The notes beneath the pieces are model-generated. The model ran no database searches and was not told where the DNA came from. It worked only from the letters and a program-made list of their open reading frames with translations. Shown here piece by piece: positions 1 to 7,629 of a stretch of DNA of 23,990 nt. Within the stretch, counting starts at the first letter, position 1, and each line of letters starts with the position of its first letter. The DNA is from Methanomicrobiales archaeon (lineage in GTDB: Archaea; Halobacteriota; Methanomicrobia; Methanomicrobiales; Methanospirillaceae), in NCBI GenBank assembly GCA_012798365.1, contig JAAZNH010000177.1, forward strand, positions 1-23,990, written 5' to 3'. Both the position numbers and the translations under genes were made by a program.

Positions 1-51
1 AGGTTAATATAACTGAACCCAGTTAGGTTGTATCATCAGGAGGTATCACGA

Positions 52-267
52 ATGGTTGGTTGGGAAGTGTACATTGGCGCTGCCATTGCGTTTGCCGGTG
101 GGGCGATAGGGACAGGCTGGGCCCAGTCCCGGATAGGGGCAGCAGGTGCCGGGGCGATTGCAGAACGGCCCGAGACAGCCGGTTCGATCATCATTTTAGA
201 AGCCATCCCCGAAACGCTGGTTATCCTCGGTTTCGTGGTTGCGGCAATGATGCTGCTCTTGAAATAA
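52..267 (+). CDS. atpK: A-type ATP synthase proteolipid, subunit K (c ring)
   Basis: Membrane rotor subunit of the A1AO ATP synthase; a ring of copies carries the coupling ion. The 71-residue product is a single helical hairpin: helix 1 about residues 6-30, a polar loop containing the motif AERPE (37-41), and helix 2 about 46-70. The ion-binding carboxylate is Glu54 in the motif PETLVILGF. Gln25 in helix 1 and Thr55 next to the glutamate resemble the ligands of sodium-binding rotors. The start is ATG 52 because a strong ribosome site AGGAGGT (38-44) lies 7 nt upstream; an in-frame TTG at 28 would sit ahead of that site. It is the first complete gene of the window and is followed by subunit E after 81 nt. 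The identification is firm; ion specificity is inferred. Confidence 0.95.
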   Translation: MVGWEVYIGAAIAFAGGAIGTGWAQSRIGAAGAGAIAERPETAGSIIILEAIPETLVILGFVVAAMMLLLK

Positions 268-280
268 CGGTTCATGGGAG

Positions 281-300
281 GTCTGCCAGGAACAGCAGAC
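281..300 (+). other. Short hairpin between atpK and atpE
   Basis: GTCTGC (281-286) and GCAGAC (295-300) form a 6-bp perfect stem with an 8-nt loop. It lies 13 nt after the atpK stop in the 81-nt gap, the only sizeable gap in an otherwise tightly packed operon. A role in mRNA processing or in raising proteolipid expression over the downstream subunits is inference only. Confidence 0.4.
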
Positions 301-348
301 TGTGATGTACAGAAGAGAAGAAGAAAGAAACAACGGCCGGTATAACCC

Positions 349-933
349 ATGGCATATGAAGACCTGTTAAAATCCGTCGAGGAGAGTGCCCAGGAAAAGG
401 AGCAGGAGCTCCGGAAAAAAGCTGCGGCGGCCATCGGGGAGATGAAGGACCGTGCCAGCCGGCAGGCAGCCACCATCCGCCAGGCTGCCGTGGACGAGGC
501 GAAGCGGTCGGTTGCAGCCGAACGCAACAAGACGCTCTATCTCATCAGGACCGAGAACAAGGAGCTCCTGATACGGACGCGGGAGACGGTGTTTGACCAG
601 GCATTTGCCCAAGCAGAAGAGCGGCTTGCCAACCTCCGTGCTGATCCGGAATACCCCCGGATCTTCCACCGGCTCCTTGCCGAGGCAGCGGAAACGGCGG
701 GGATGGACCGGTGTCTTGTCCACACCGATCCCCGGGACGAGGAGCTGGCAAAGAAGGCTATGGCGGACCTCCATCTCAACGGGGAGATCCGCCTGGATCT
801 CGAGACCCGGGGCGGGGTCATCATTACGCTCCATGACGGCACCGTTGTGATAAAAAACACCATCGAATCGCGCCTTGAACGCGCCCGGGAGCACAACCGC
901 CATACGATCCACGCGATCCTCTCCGGGGAGTGA
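349..933 (+). CDS. atpE: A-type ATP synthase subunit E (peripheral stalk)
   Basis: Peripheral-stalk subunit that pairs with subunit H and holds the A3B3 head against rotation. The 194-residue product has a long, highly charged N-terminal helix (about residues 1-85, rich in Glu, Lys, Arg and Ala, coiled-coil-like), then a compact C-terminal alpha/beta domain ending in a segment with GGVIITLHDGTVVIKNTIESR (about 155-175), typical of the archaeal/vacuolar E family. ATG 349 has only a purine-rich stretch upstream and no clear Shine-Dalgarno sequence, unlike the other genes in the operon. The gene ends 2 nt before the start of subunit C. Length and position match the family. Confidence 0.93.
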   Translation: MAYEDLLKSVEESAQEKEQELRKKAAAAIGEMKDRASRQAATIRQAAVDEAKRSVAAERNKTLYLIRTENKELLIRTRETVFDQAFAQAEERLANLRADPEYPRIFHRLLAEAAETAGMDRCLVHTDPRDEELAKKAMADLHLNGEIRLDLETRGGVIITLHDGTVVIKNTIESRLERAREHNRHTIHAILSGE

Positions 934-935
934 TC

Positions 936-1985
936 ATGGACTACGGGTACATCAATGCTCGGATGCGGGGGATGAAGAGCCGGCTCCTGTCCAGAAGCGA
1001 CCTTGAGGACCTGATCACAAAACCGGATCTCGAATCCCTGATAGCCGGCCTTGAGAATTCTCCTTACAAAGCCGATATCATCGAGGCAAAGGGGCAGCTG
1101 GAGGGGATCCTCTGCATTGAATATGCCCTCAGGGAGAACTTCACCCGCACCTTCCGGAAGATCCAAAACTTTGCAAAACAGGAAGAGGCAGAACAGTACA
1201 TCGTCATCTTTCTCCGCCGCTGGGATGTCCAGAACATCAAGACGATCCTGCGCGGAAAGAACATCCACGTGACAAGCGAGGAGATCGCCGGCTGCCTGGT
1301 GCCGGCCGGCGAGATGGACAAGGCCACGCTGCAGGAACTCCTCAAGCAGCCGGATGTCCGGTCAGTTATCGACCTGCTTGCAACCTTTAAGATCCGCTAT
1401 GCCCGCTGCCTCACGCAGGCGTACCCGGAATTTACCACAACCAAAGACCTCGGGGTCCTTGAATGCGCCCTGGACCGGTTCTATTACACCGATGCCCTCG
1501 AATCCGTGAAGGCAGGCGGCTACAACAACCAGATCATCCGCGACTTCCTCCGGCTTGAGGTGGATGTGACCAACATCAAGACCGTGCTCAGGATGGTCCG
1601 CGACCATGTTGATCCGGCCGATGCAAAGCGGTACCTCATCACCGGCGGGAAAGAGTTTGACGAGCGCAAGCTTGACCACATGCTCTCGCTTGCGACAATC
1701 GAGGAAGTGGTCAGATATCTGGCCGCCACCCCGTACCGCTTCCTCACCGGCATTCCCGAATCCGTGGTCCGGACCCAGAAGATCTCCGTTATCGAGAAGG
1801 AACTCGAGCGGTTCCTTATCAAAAAAGGCGTGGGGGCGTTCATGAAAGATCCGCTCAGTGTTGCTTCGGTCATCGGGTACTTCTGGGCCAAGTATAACGA
1901 GATCACCAATATCCGGATCATCTCCCGGTGCAAGACCGCCGATGTATCCCCGGATCTTCTCAAGGAGGAACTCGTGTATGTATAA
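936..1985 (+). CDS. atpC: A-type ATP synthase subunit C (d-like, rotor cap)
   Basis: Subunit C (V-type d homologue) sits on the proteolipid ring and couples it to the central stalk D/F. The 349-residue product is almost all alpha-helical and carries family-typical repeats of the type NIKTILRGK and NIKTVLRMVR, and a C-terminal motif ITNIRIISRCK. I chose ATG 936, placed 5 nt after GGAG (927-930); an in-frame GTG at 930 overlaps the atpE stop and is less likely. The 3' end overlaps the start of subunit F by 8 nt, suggesting translational coupling. Confidence 0.94.
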   Translation: MDYGYINARMRGMKSRLLSRSDLEDLITKPDLESLIAGLENSPYKADIIEAKGQLEGILCIEYALRENFTRTFRKIQNFAKQEEAEQYIVIFLRRWDVQNIKTILRGKNIHVTSEEIAGCLVPAGEMDKATLQELLKQPDVRSVIDLLATFKIRYARCLTQAYPEFTTTKDLGVLECALDRFYYTDALESVKAGGYNNQIIRDFLRLEVDVTNIKTVLRMVRDHVDPADAKRYLITGGKEFDERKLDHMLSLATIEEVVRYLAATPYRFLTGIPESVVRTQKISVIEKELERFLIKKGVGAFMKDPLSVASVIGYFWAKYNEITNIRIISRCKTADVSPDLLKEELVYV

Positions 1986-2298
1986 ACTCGTCGTGGTCAC
2001 CGACAGCGACCGTGCCTCGGGGTTCCGGCTTGCCGGCGCCGATGTCCTGGAGGCGTCCACGCAGGACGAGGTGAGAAAGGTGATCCCGGGCCTGCTGTAC
2101 CGGGACGATATCGGGATTGTCGCGGTGAACGAGGAGTTCATGCTCTCACTTGATGAGAAACTGATGGACCGGATCGAGAAGATGCACCGGCCGCTCATCA
2201 TCCCCCTCCCCTCCAAATCAAAGGAAGTGGACCGGCGGACCTATATCGAACGGCTCTTGAAAAAAGCAATCGGGTACAACATCGTGCTGAAGAGGTAA
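1978..2298 (+). CDS. atpF: A-type ATP synthase subunit F (central stalk)
   Basis: Small Rossmann-like subunit of the central rotor shaft, binding subunit D. The product has 106 residues and begins MYKLVVVTDSDRASGFRLAG; the IGIVAVNEEF stretch and a basic C-terminal helix follow, as in other archaeal F subunits. The start is ATG 1978, inside the end of atpC, preceded by AAGGAGG (1962-1968) with 9 nt spacing. Reading further upstream in this frame only gives sequence that overlaps atpC and does not resemble the family. Four nucleotides separate its stop from subunit A. Confidence 0.93.
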   Translation: MYKLVVVTDSDRASGFRLAGADVLEASTQDEVRKVIPGLLYRDDIGIVAVNEEFMLSLDEKLMDRIEKMHRPLIIPLPSKSKEVDRRTYIERLLKKAIGYNIVLKR

Positions 2299-2302
2299 GG
2301 AA

Positions 2303-4042
2303 ATGATCGAGGGAACAATCATGAGAATATCCGGCCCCGTTATCATCGCCCGCGGGATGAAAGGGTCCCGGATGTATGACGTGGTCAAAGTGGGTGCCGA
2401 GAACCTCCGGGGAGAGATCATCCGGCTTGAAGGCGGCGAGGCGGTCATCCAGGTGTACGAGGACACGACCGGCCTCACCATTGGCGAACCGGTCCAGAAC
2501 ACGGGCCAGCCGCTCTCCGTGGAACTCGGTCCCGGCCTCCTTGCATCCATCTATGACGGCGTCCAGCGCCCGCTGCCGGTCCTCAAGGAGAAGAGCGGGG
2601 ACTTCATCGCCCGCGGCATCTATGCGCCCGGCCTTGACCGGGACAAGACCTGGGAGTTTGTCCCTACCGTCACCCCGGGCGCCACGGTGGTTGCCGGGGA
2701 TGTTATCGGCACGGTCAGGGAGTTTCACTTCGAGCACCAAATCCTTGTCCCCCACGGGGTCTCGGGAGCCGTGACCGCCATTGCGCCCGGCACCTTCCGG
2801 GTCGAGGATACGGTCTGTACCCTTGACGGCAAAACGCACCTCTCCATGATGCAGGTCTGGCCGGTCCGCATCCCCCGGCCGCACAAGAAGAAACTGGACC
2901 CGGTCCTCCCGCTCATCACCGGGCAGCGGGTCTTTGACTGCATCTTCCCGGTCACCAAGGGAGGGACGGCCATGATCCCCGGCGGGTTCGGGACCGGAAA
3001 GACGGTTTCTGAGCAGACCCTTGCGAAATGGTCCGACACCCAGATCGTGGTCTACATCGGCTGCGGGGAGCGGGGCAACGAGATGACCGATGTCCTTGCC
3101 GAGTTCCCCGAGCTCATCGACCCGCGGACAAAACTCCCGCTCATCGAGCGTACGATCCTGATCGCCAACACCTCAAACATGCCGGTCGCTGCCCGCGAAG
3201 CATCGATCTACACTGGCATCACCATCGCCGAATATTTCCGGGACATGGGTTACGATGTAGCCCTGATGGCCGATTCCACCTCGCGGTGGGGCGAGGCGCT
3301 CCGCGAAGTCTCGGGACGGCTCGAAGAGATGCCGGGCGAGGAGGGGTATCCCGCGTACCTTGCAACCCGGCTCTCCGCGTTCTACGAACGGGCGGGCAGG
3401 GTCATTTGTCTCGGATCGCAGGAGCGGAACGGATCAGTGACGGTCGTTGGAGCCGTTTCTCCGCCGGGCGGGGACTTCTCCGAACCGATCACCCAGAACA
3501 CGCTCCGGGTTGTCGGGACCTTCTGGGCCCTTGACACAAACCTTGCCTACCGGCGCCACTTCCCATCGGTGAACTGGATCAAGAGTTACTCCCTCTACCT
3601 CGACTCCATCGGGGAATGGTACGTCCAGCACATAGCCCGGGACTGGCGGGACCTGCGGGAACGGGCCATGTACCTCCTCCAGAAGGAGGTGGAGCTGCAG
3701 GAGATTGTCCAGCTCGTGGGCCCGGACGCCCTGCCCGAGAGCGAGAAGGCTATCCTTGACGTGACCCGGATGATCCGCGAGGACTTTTTGCAGCAGAGCG
3801 CGTACAGCGACACGGACGCTTTCTGTCCCGTGGAGAAGCAGTACCTGATGCTCAAGGTCATCATGGAGTACTTCGAGAACGTCAACGTGGCCATGGGAAG
3901 GGGTGTCTCGCTCCGGCAGATCCAGGCACTCCCGCACAAGGCCGCCATCGGGAGGATGAAGGAAGTGCAGGACACAAAAGAGCTCCAGGATCTCATCGAT
4001 GAGATCGGGTCTGCGATGCGGGCGCTGGAGGTGGAGCGATGA
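2303..4042 (+). CDS. atpA: A-type ATP synthase catalytic subunit A
   Basis: Catalytic nucleotide-binding subunit of the A3B3 head; synthesises ATP from ADP and phosphate. The 579-residue length is standard. Order of domains: N-terminal beta barrel (about 1-75), the insertion characteristic of A/V-type catalytic subunits (about 110-190), then the nucleotide-binding domain with an intact P-loop GGFGTGKT at residues 227-234 and the conserved segments STSRWGEALRE and GEEGYPAYLATRL. No intein interrupts the P-loop region. Start ATG 2303 has AGAGGT (2291-2296) 6 nt upstream. The stop overlaps the atpB start in an ATGA arrangement. Confidence 0.97.
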   Translation: MIEGTIMRISGPVIIARGMKGSRMYDVVKVGAENLRGEIIRLEGGEAVIQVYEDTTGLTIGEPVQNTGQPLSVELGPGLLASIYDGVQRPLPVLKEKSGDFIARGIYAPGLDRDKTWEFVPTVTPGATVVAGDVIGTVREFHFEHQILVPHGVSGAVTAIAPGTFRVEDTVCTLDGKTHLSMMQVWPVRIPRPHKKKLDPVLPLITGQRVFDCIFPVTKGGTAMIPGGFGTGKTVSEQTLAKWSDTQIVVYIGCGERGNEMTDVLAEFPELIDPRTKLPLIERTILIANTSNMPVAAREASIYTGITIAEYFRDMGYDVALMADSTSRWGEALREVSGRLEEMPGEEGYPAYLATRLSAFYERAGRVICLGSQERNGSVTVVGAVSPPGGDFSEPITQNTLRVVGTFWALDTNLAYRRHFPSVNWIKSYSLYLDSIGEWYVQHIARDWRDLRERAMYLLQKEVELQEIVQLVGPDALPESEKAILDVTRMIREDFLQQSAYSDTDAFCPVEKQYLMLKVIMEYFENVNVAMGRGVSLRQIQALPHKAAIGRMKEVQDTKELQDLIDEIGSAMRALEVER

Positions 4043-5445
4043 AACCCGTGCCACTCGTCACACGAGAGTACCGGACCATCGATTACGTCTCGGGCCCGCT
4101 CATCTTTGTCAGCAACGTGAAAGGGGCTTCGTTTGGCGAGATCGTGAAGATCCGGCTCACCAGCAGCGAGGAGCGGACCGGCCAGGTGCTGGATATCTCG
4201 GACGAACATGCGGTCATCCAGGTGTATGAGGGGACCCGTGGGATCGATACGGACGCGACAACCGTCCGGTTCCTCGGGGAGCCGGCCCGGATCAATGTCT
4301 CGCTCGACATGCTCGGCCGGGTCTTTACCGGGGTCGGGAAAGCCCGGGACGGGAGGCCGGACATCATTCCCGAAGCGGTGCTTGACATTGCCGGGACTCC
4401 CATCAACCCTTCGGCCCGGGACAAGCCGGCCGACTTCATCCAGACCGGCATGTCGGCAATTGACGGGCTCGACACGCTCGTCCGGGGCCAGAAACTCCCG
4501 ATCTTCTCGGGCGCCGGCCTTCCGGCAAGCAAGCTTGCTGCGCAGATCGCACGGCAGGCAAAGGTGCTGGGCGAAGGCGAGGAGTTCGCTGTAGTCTTTG
4601 TAGCGATGGGCATCACGCACAAGGAAGCCTCGTTCTTCATGCGGGACTTCGAGCGGACGGGAGCCCTTGACCGCGTGGTCTTCTTCATGAACCTGGCCGA
4701 CGACCCGACAGTCGAACGGCTCGCGGCGCCCCGGTGCGGCCTGACCGTTGCCGAGTTCCTTGCGTTCACTCATGACCTCCACGTGCTCGTGATCCTGACA
4801 GACATGATAAATTACTGCGAGGCGCTGCGCGAGATCTCGACCGCCCGCGAGGAAGTGCCGGGCCGGCGCGGGTACCCCGGCTACATGTACACCGACCTCT
4901 CGACCATCTACGAGCGCGCCGGCCGGCTCAAGGGCCGGAAAGGCTCGATCACCCAGATCCCGATCCTGACCATGCCCGACGACGACATCACCCACCCGGT
5001 CCCGGATCTCACCGGCTACATCACGGAGGGGCAGATCGTGCTTTCCCGCGATCTCTTCAGGAGGGGAGCCGACCCGCCGGTCGATGCCCTGCCCTGCCTC
5101 TCCCGGCTCATGAACCTCGGCATCGGCCCGGGAAAGACCCGGGAGGACCACCGGGGGGTTGCCGACCAGCTCTACGCAAGCTATGCGTACGGCCGCGACC
5201 TGCGCCGGCTCGTAGCCATTGTCGGGGAAGAGGCCCTGACCGGGCTGGACAAGCAGTACCTCAAGTTTGCCGACAGCTTCGAGAAGCTCTTCATCTCGCA
5301 GGGTGACGATGACCGCTCGATTGAAGAGACGCTCACCCTTGCCTGGAACCTCTTTTCTATCCTGCCCCAGGATGAACTGAAGCGGATCAAGCGGGAGCAT
5401 ATCAAAAAGTATCACCCGGATTTTGCGGAGAAGCCGGTAACCTGA
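4039..5445 (+). CDS. atpB: A-type ATP synthase regulatory subunit B
   Basis: Non-catalytic partner of subunit A in the hexameric head. The 468-residue product begins with the family signature REYRTIDYVSGPLIFV. At the place where a P-loop would be it has FSGAGLPASKLAAQ (around residue 158), without the GKT triplet, as expected for B subunits. Later it has GRRGYPGYMYTDLSTIYERAG and a helical C-terminal domain. ATG 4039 overlaps the atpA stop by 4 nt and is preceded by GGAGGTG (4027-4033). The minus strand also has a very long open frame here, but this protein is a clear family member. Confidence 0.97.
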   Translation: MKPVPLVTREYRTIDYVSGPLIFVSNVKGASFGEIVKIRLTSSEERTGQVLDISDEHAVIQVYEGTRGIDTDATTVRFLGEPARINVSLDMLGRVFTGVGKARDGRPDIIPEAVLDIAGTPINPSARDKPADFIQTGMSAIDGLDTLVRGQKLPIFSGAGLPASKLAAQIARQAKVLGEGEEFAVVFVAMGITHKEASFFMRDFERTGALDRVVFFMNLADDPTVERLAAPRCGLTVAEFLAFTHDLHVLVILTDMINYCEALREISTAREEVPGRRGYPGYMYTDLSTIYERAGRLKGRKGSITQIPILTMPDDDITHPVPDLTGYITEGQIVLSRDLFRRGADPPVDALPCLSRLMNLGIGPGKTREDHRGVADQLYASYAYGRDLRRLVAIVGEEALTGLDKQYLKFADSFEKLFISQGDDDRSIEETLTLAWNLFSILPQDELKRIKREHIKKYHPDFAEKPVT

Positions 5446-5457
5446 CGGGAGGGGACG

Positions 5458-6123
5458 ATGGAGCAGGTTAAGCCAACGCGGATGGAGCTGATGAAGAAGA
5501 AAGCCCAGATCCGGCTTGCCGAGCAGGGCCGCGACCTGCTCCGGGAGAAGATGGATGCCCTGATCCGGGAATTTTTCAAAATCCTTGACAACGTCTCAGA
5601 CTCGCGGGGCGAACTCGAAGAGGTTTCAAAAGCCGCGGACCTTGCCCTGCTCATTGCCCAGGCAACCGATGACCCGGTGACCCTCCGGTCAGCGGGGTTT
5701 GCCACCCGGCGCTCGATCACGGTCGATATCACCGGGAAAAACATCATGGGTGTTGCCGTCCCGGTCATCGAGAAGAAGCGGGTCTCCAAGACCATGCTCG
5801 AACGAGGCTATGGCGTCATAGCAACCAGCGCCCGCATCGATGAAACGGCGGAACGGTACGAGGCGGAACTCGACATCCTGATCAAGCTTGCCGAGAGCGA
5901 GACCGCGATGCGGCGGCTCGGGGCCGAGATCCAGATGAACCGCCGGCGCGTGAATGCGCTTGAGCAGATCCTGATCCCGGAACTGAAGAGCCAGGCCCGG
6001 TACATCAAGAACGCGATCGAGGAGCGGGAACGTGAGGACTTGTTCCGGTTGAAGAAGGTCAAGAGCATTTTAGAGAGGAAGAAAAAGAAAGCAAAGGAGA
6101 AGAAGGTGCAGGAGAAGAAATAA
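5458..6123 (+). CDS. atpD: A-type ATP synthase subunit D (central stalk)
   Basis: Rotor shaft subunit, an antiparallel coiled coil that inserts into the A3B3 head. The 221-residue protein begins with PTRMELMKKKAQIRLAEQG, typical of the D family, continues with two long helices, and has the NRRRVNALEQILIPEL segment before a C-terminal helix. The last 20 or so residues are almost all Lys and Glu, a tail often seen in this family. Start ATG 5458 follows the GGAGG at 5448-5452. It is the last ATP synthase gene here; a run of six T (6131-6136) follows the stop. Confidence 0.95.
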   Translation: MEQVKPTRMELMKKKAQIRLAEQGRDLLREKMDALIREFFKILDNVSDSRGELEEVSKAADLALLIAQATDDPVTLRSAGFATRRSITVDITGKNIMGVAVPVIEKKRVSKTMLERGYGVIATSARIDETAERYEAELDILIKLAESETAMRRLGAEIQMNRRRVNALEQILIPELKSQARYIKNAIEEREREDLFRLKKVKSILERKKKKAKEKKVQEKK

Positions 6124-6130
6124 TCGGGAG

Positions 6131-6136
6131 TTTTTT
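6131..6136 (+). terminator. T-run after the ATP synthase operon
   Basis: Six consecutive T begin 8 nt after the atpD stop, with no strong hairpin before them. Archaeal termination commonly uses short U-rich tracts, so this is a plausible end of the operon transcript. Confidence 0.4.
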
Positions 6137-6150
6137 CTGTATTGCTGTGA

Positions 6151-6158
6151 TTATATTT
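6151..6158 (+). promoter_or_regulatory. TATA-like box between atpD and the small membrane protein
   Basis: TTATATTT at 6151-6158 matches an archaeal TATA box. Adding the usual distance would put transcription start near 6180, downstream of ATG 6164 but just before an in-frame TTG at 6185. Confidence 0.35.
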
Positions 6159-6163
6159 TTCCC

Positions 6164-6391
6164 ATGCGTTCGTACGGGCTGGGATTGTCCCGGTCATCTG
6201 AAAAGATTATCGTTGTCACTCTTGGGATCATCTCCATCATCGCTCCGTTTTTAGTATACCTGAGTGAAAAGGATCATATCAGCCCCATGATATTTGCCCT
6301 CCTCGCGGCAGTAACCGTGACTGTTCTTGTCCTGGTGATTGTCTATGTTGTGGTCCGTGAAGAAGGCTGGCAGTCGATATTTCCGCCATGA
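6164..6391 (+). CDS. Small membrane protein with two helices, function unknown
   Basis: I do not recognise this 75-residue protein. It has two hydrophobic segments, about residues 15-33 (IIVVTLGIISIIAPFLVYL) and 43-66 (rich in Val, Leu and Ile), joined by a short polar loop, and ends in REEGWQSIFPP. No Shine-Dalgarno sequence precedes ATG 6164. The TATA-like box at 6151 suggests that the alternative start TTG 6185 (68 residues) might be used on a leaderless mRNA. It lies 40 nt downstream of atpD on the same strand; nothing ties it to the ATP synthase beyond position. The hydrophobic pattern supports it as a real gene, but only moderately. Confidence 0.5.
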   Translation: MRSYGLGLSRSSEKIIVVTLGIISIIAPFLVYLSEKDHISPMIFALLAAVTVTVLVLVIVYVVVREEGWQSIFPP

Positions 6392-6807
6392 GTCCGGTAG
6401 GTGCATCCCCTTACCCCAGCCTTCAGGAGCCCGGCTTTTGCGTTTGTAACTGATCTATTCCGGCCGATGTTTGGCGCACATTCCTGACATATTCTGCCAT
6501 ACAGCCAAAGAAACGCTCTCCTTTTGAATACCACGACCGAAATTTTCGCAATTCCGGCAAAATAAAACTTTCAGAACCAGCAAACGGAGGGTAATATCAT
6601 CCCGGATTCTCATACCCTGCCAGGCGGGATCTCTCCGACATTTGCATCGTCTCCCATGGGAAGACACGCTTTGCGTGAGAAACGGCCACCGGCCCATCCG
6701 TTGGATCATGCCCCCGGCTTTAGTGTGACAATCGCCAGAAACAACAAAATGTTTTTATCCTGATAACAGTAAGTGGATTGAAAACACCACAGAGAACGGA
6801 GTTGCAG
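6392..6807. other. Intergenic region, mostly featureless
   Basis: The 416 bp between the small membrane protein and the winged-helix regulator hold no convincing gene. A small hairpin CACGC-TTT-GCGTG sits at 6665-6677. Near the 3' end TTTTTATC (6752-6759) is a possible TATA box for the regulator, giving an expected start near 6782 and a leader of about 26 nt. Minus-strand open frames here show no family features. Confidence 0.5.
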
Positions 6808-7179
6808 ATGAGAGAGAAAACCATCCAGGTATTTACCGAACACGAAGAAGAATTTGTCAGCCTCCTCATCGGGGTTGGCATGCGCAGGACTGTTGCCATG
6901 GCCCTCGTGTTTTTAATTAACACCAAAGAAGCAACCTCACGGGATATCGAACGCGGCACAGACCTGCGGCAGCCGGAAGTGAGTCTTGCAATCAAGTACA
7001 TGGCAGACCAGGGCTGGATCAGCTACAAGGATATTCCCTCGGAGTGGAAAGGCCGCCCTGCCCGGAATTATTCCCTGGCAAAGACGGTGCCGGAGATTAT
7101 GTCCGCCATCGAGAAGCAGCTGAAAAGCGAGGCAAACCACCAGCTGACCCTCCTGAAAAAGATGCGGGAATTCCTCTGA
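6808..7179 (+). CDS. Winged-helix transcriptional regulator (COG3355-like)
   Basis: Small DNA-binding protein of 123 residues. After an N-terminal helix, a winged helix-turn-helix spans about residues 25-90: the core NTKEATSRDIERGTDLRQPE followed by VSLAIKYMADQGWI is the recognition-helix region and the wing ends in GRPARNYSLAK. The TDLRQPEVS motif is typical of archaeal predicted regulators grouped with the ArsR/TrmB-like folds. A C-terminal helical tail (about 95-123) may dimerise. Start ATG 6808 has GGAG (6798-6801) 6 nt upstream; an in-frame TTG at 6778 is probably upstream of the transcription start. It has no ligand domain, and its targets cannot be read from the window. Confidence 0.85.
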   Translation: MREKTIQVFTEHEEEFVSLLIGVGMRRTVAMALVFLINTKEATSRDIERGTDLRQPEVSLAIKYMADQGWISYKDIPSEWKGRPARNYSLAKTVPEIMSAIEKQLKSEANHQLTLLKKMREFL

Positions 7180-7432
7180 TTGTGCGGTGGTGGAGGAGGG
7201 GACGCCTCCCGTACACCCCGGTTTTTGGTTTTGTCACATCCATAGCGGATACCTGCGTTTTTCTCTTACAACAGCCAGGCCTGGCACCGGAAAATGAACG
7301 ATCCTGTTCACGTTCTCTCTGCCATTCCGGATAGCCATGGGCAGATGTGAAAAAACCCAGCCCGATTGCGGCGTTTTTTGTGGCCATCCCGTGAGAGGCT
7401 CCCCGGGCGGTTGTACCTTTGTATGTTCAACG

Positions 7433-7525
7433 GTGATCGCGATCAAAAAACTGATCCGGATGATTCACGTTCCGGTTTTTTAAAGAACAATCAACTTCCG
7501 GTTTTTCTAGGAAAATCAGGATCCG
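7433..7525 (+). repeat. Diverged copy of the GATC-rich dispersed repeat
   Basis: By eye this stretch aligns with the repeat copies at 15287-15364 and 15550-15645. Shared landmarks in the same order are GATCnCGATCAAAA, CTGATCCGGAT (7451-7461), a TCACG, a T-run, CAATC (7488-7492), a second T-run, and GGAAAATC-GGATC. Both locations are between convergent gene ends. No reading frame is conserved, so the element is probably non-coding. Confidence 0.65.
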
Positions 7526-7550
7526 GTTCGCGCAGGATTACCAGATCCCG

Positions 7551-7596
7551 CCTGCAAAAAGATACCCCCCGTACGTGAGCTGCAAAAAGCGGGGGG
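7551..7596 (-). terminator. Hairpin terminator after the downstream KaiC-like gene
   Basis: On the minus strand CCCCCCG (7596-7590) pairs with CGGGGGG (7571-7565) across an 18-nt loop, and is followed by TATCTTTTT. It lies about 34 nt beyond the stop of the minus-strand gene that ends at 7630. Confidence 0.6.
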
Positions 7597-7629
7597 AACC
7601 AGCCGGCCCCCTTCCGTTCCGTACTTCCC

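Larger units (their letters stand above)
7180..7629. other. Convergent intergenic region with a repeat copy and a terminator
   Basis: This 450-bp gap between the 3' ends of the regulator (plus) and a KaiC-like gene (minus) has no supported gene. It holds a GC-rich hairpin-like stretch at about 7193-7210 followed by T-rich sequence (possible terminator of the regulator), a diverged copy of the repeat family found at 15158-15694 (7433-7525), and a hairpin terminator for the minus-strand gene (7551-7596). Confidence 0.6.

Noticed and set aside
3595..5415. 606-residue minus-strand open frame antisense to atpA/atpB
   Set aside because: It lies across two unmistakable ATP synthase genes and has no family features; long antisense frames are common in GC-rich coding DNA with strong third-position bias.
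6455..6709. 84-residue minus-strand open frame in the gap after the small membrane protein
   Set aside because: No ribosome site, promoter or recognisable domain; overlaps another short frame of equal quality.
7565..7596. Transposon terminal inverted repeats
   Set aside because: The C6G/CG6 pair is close-spaced and followed by a T-run on the minus strand just after a stop codon, which fits a terminator better.
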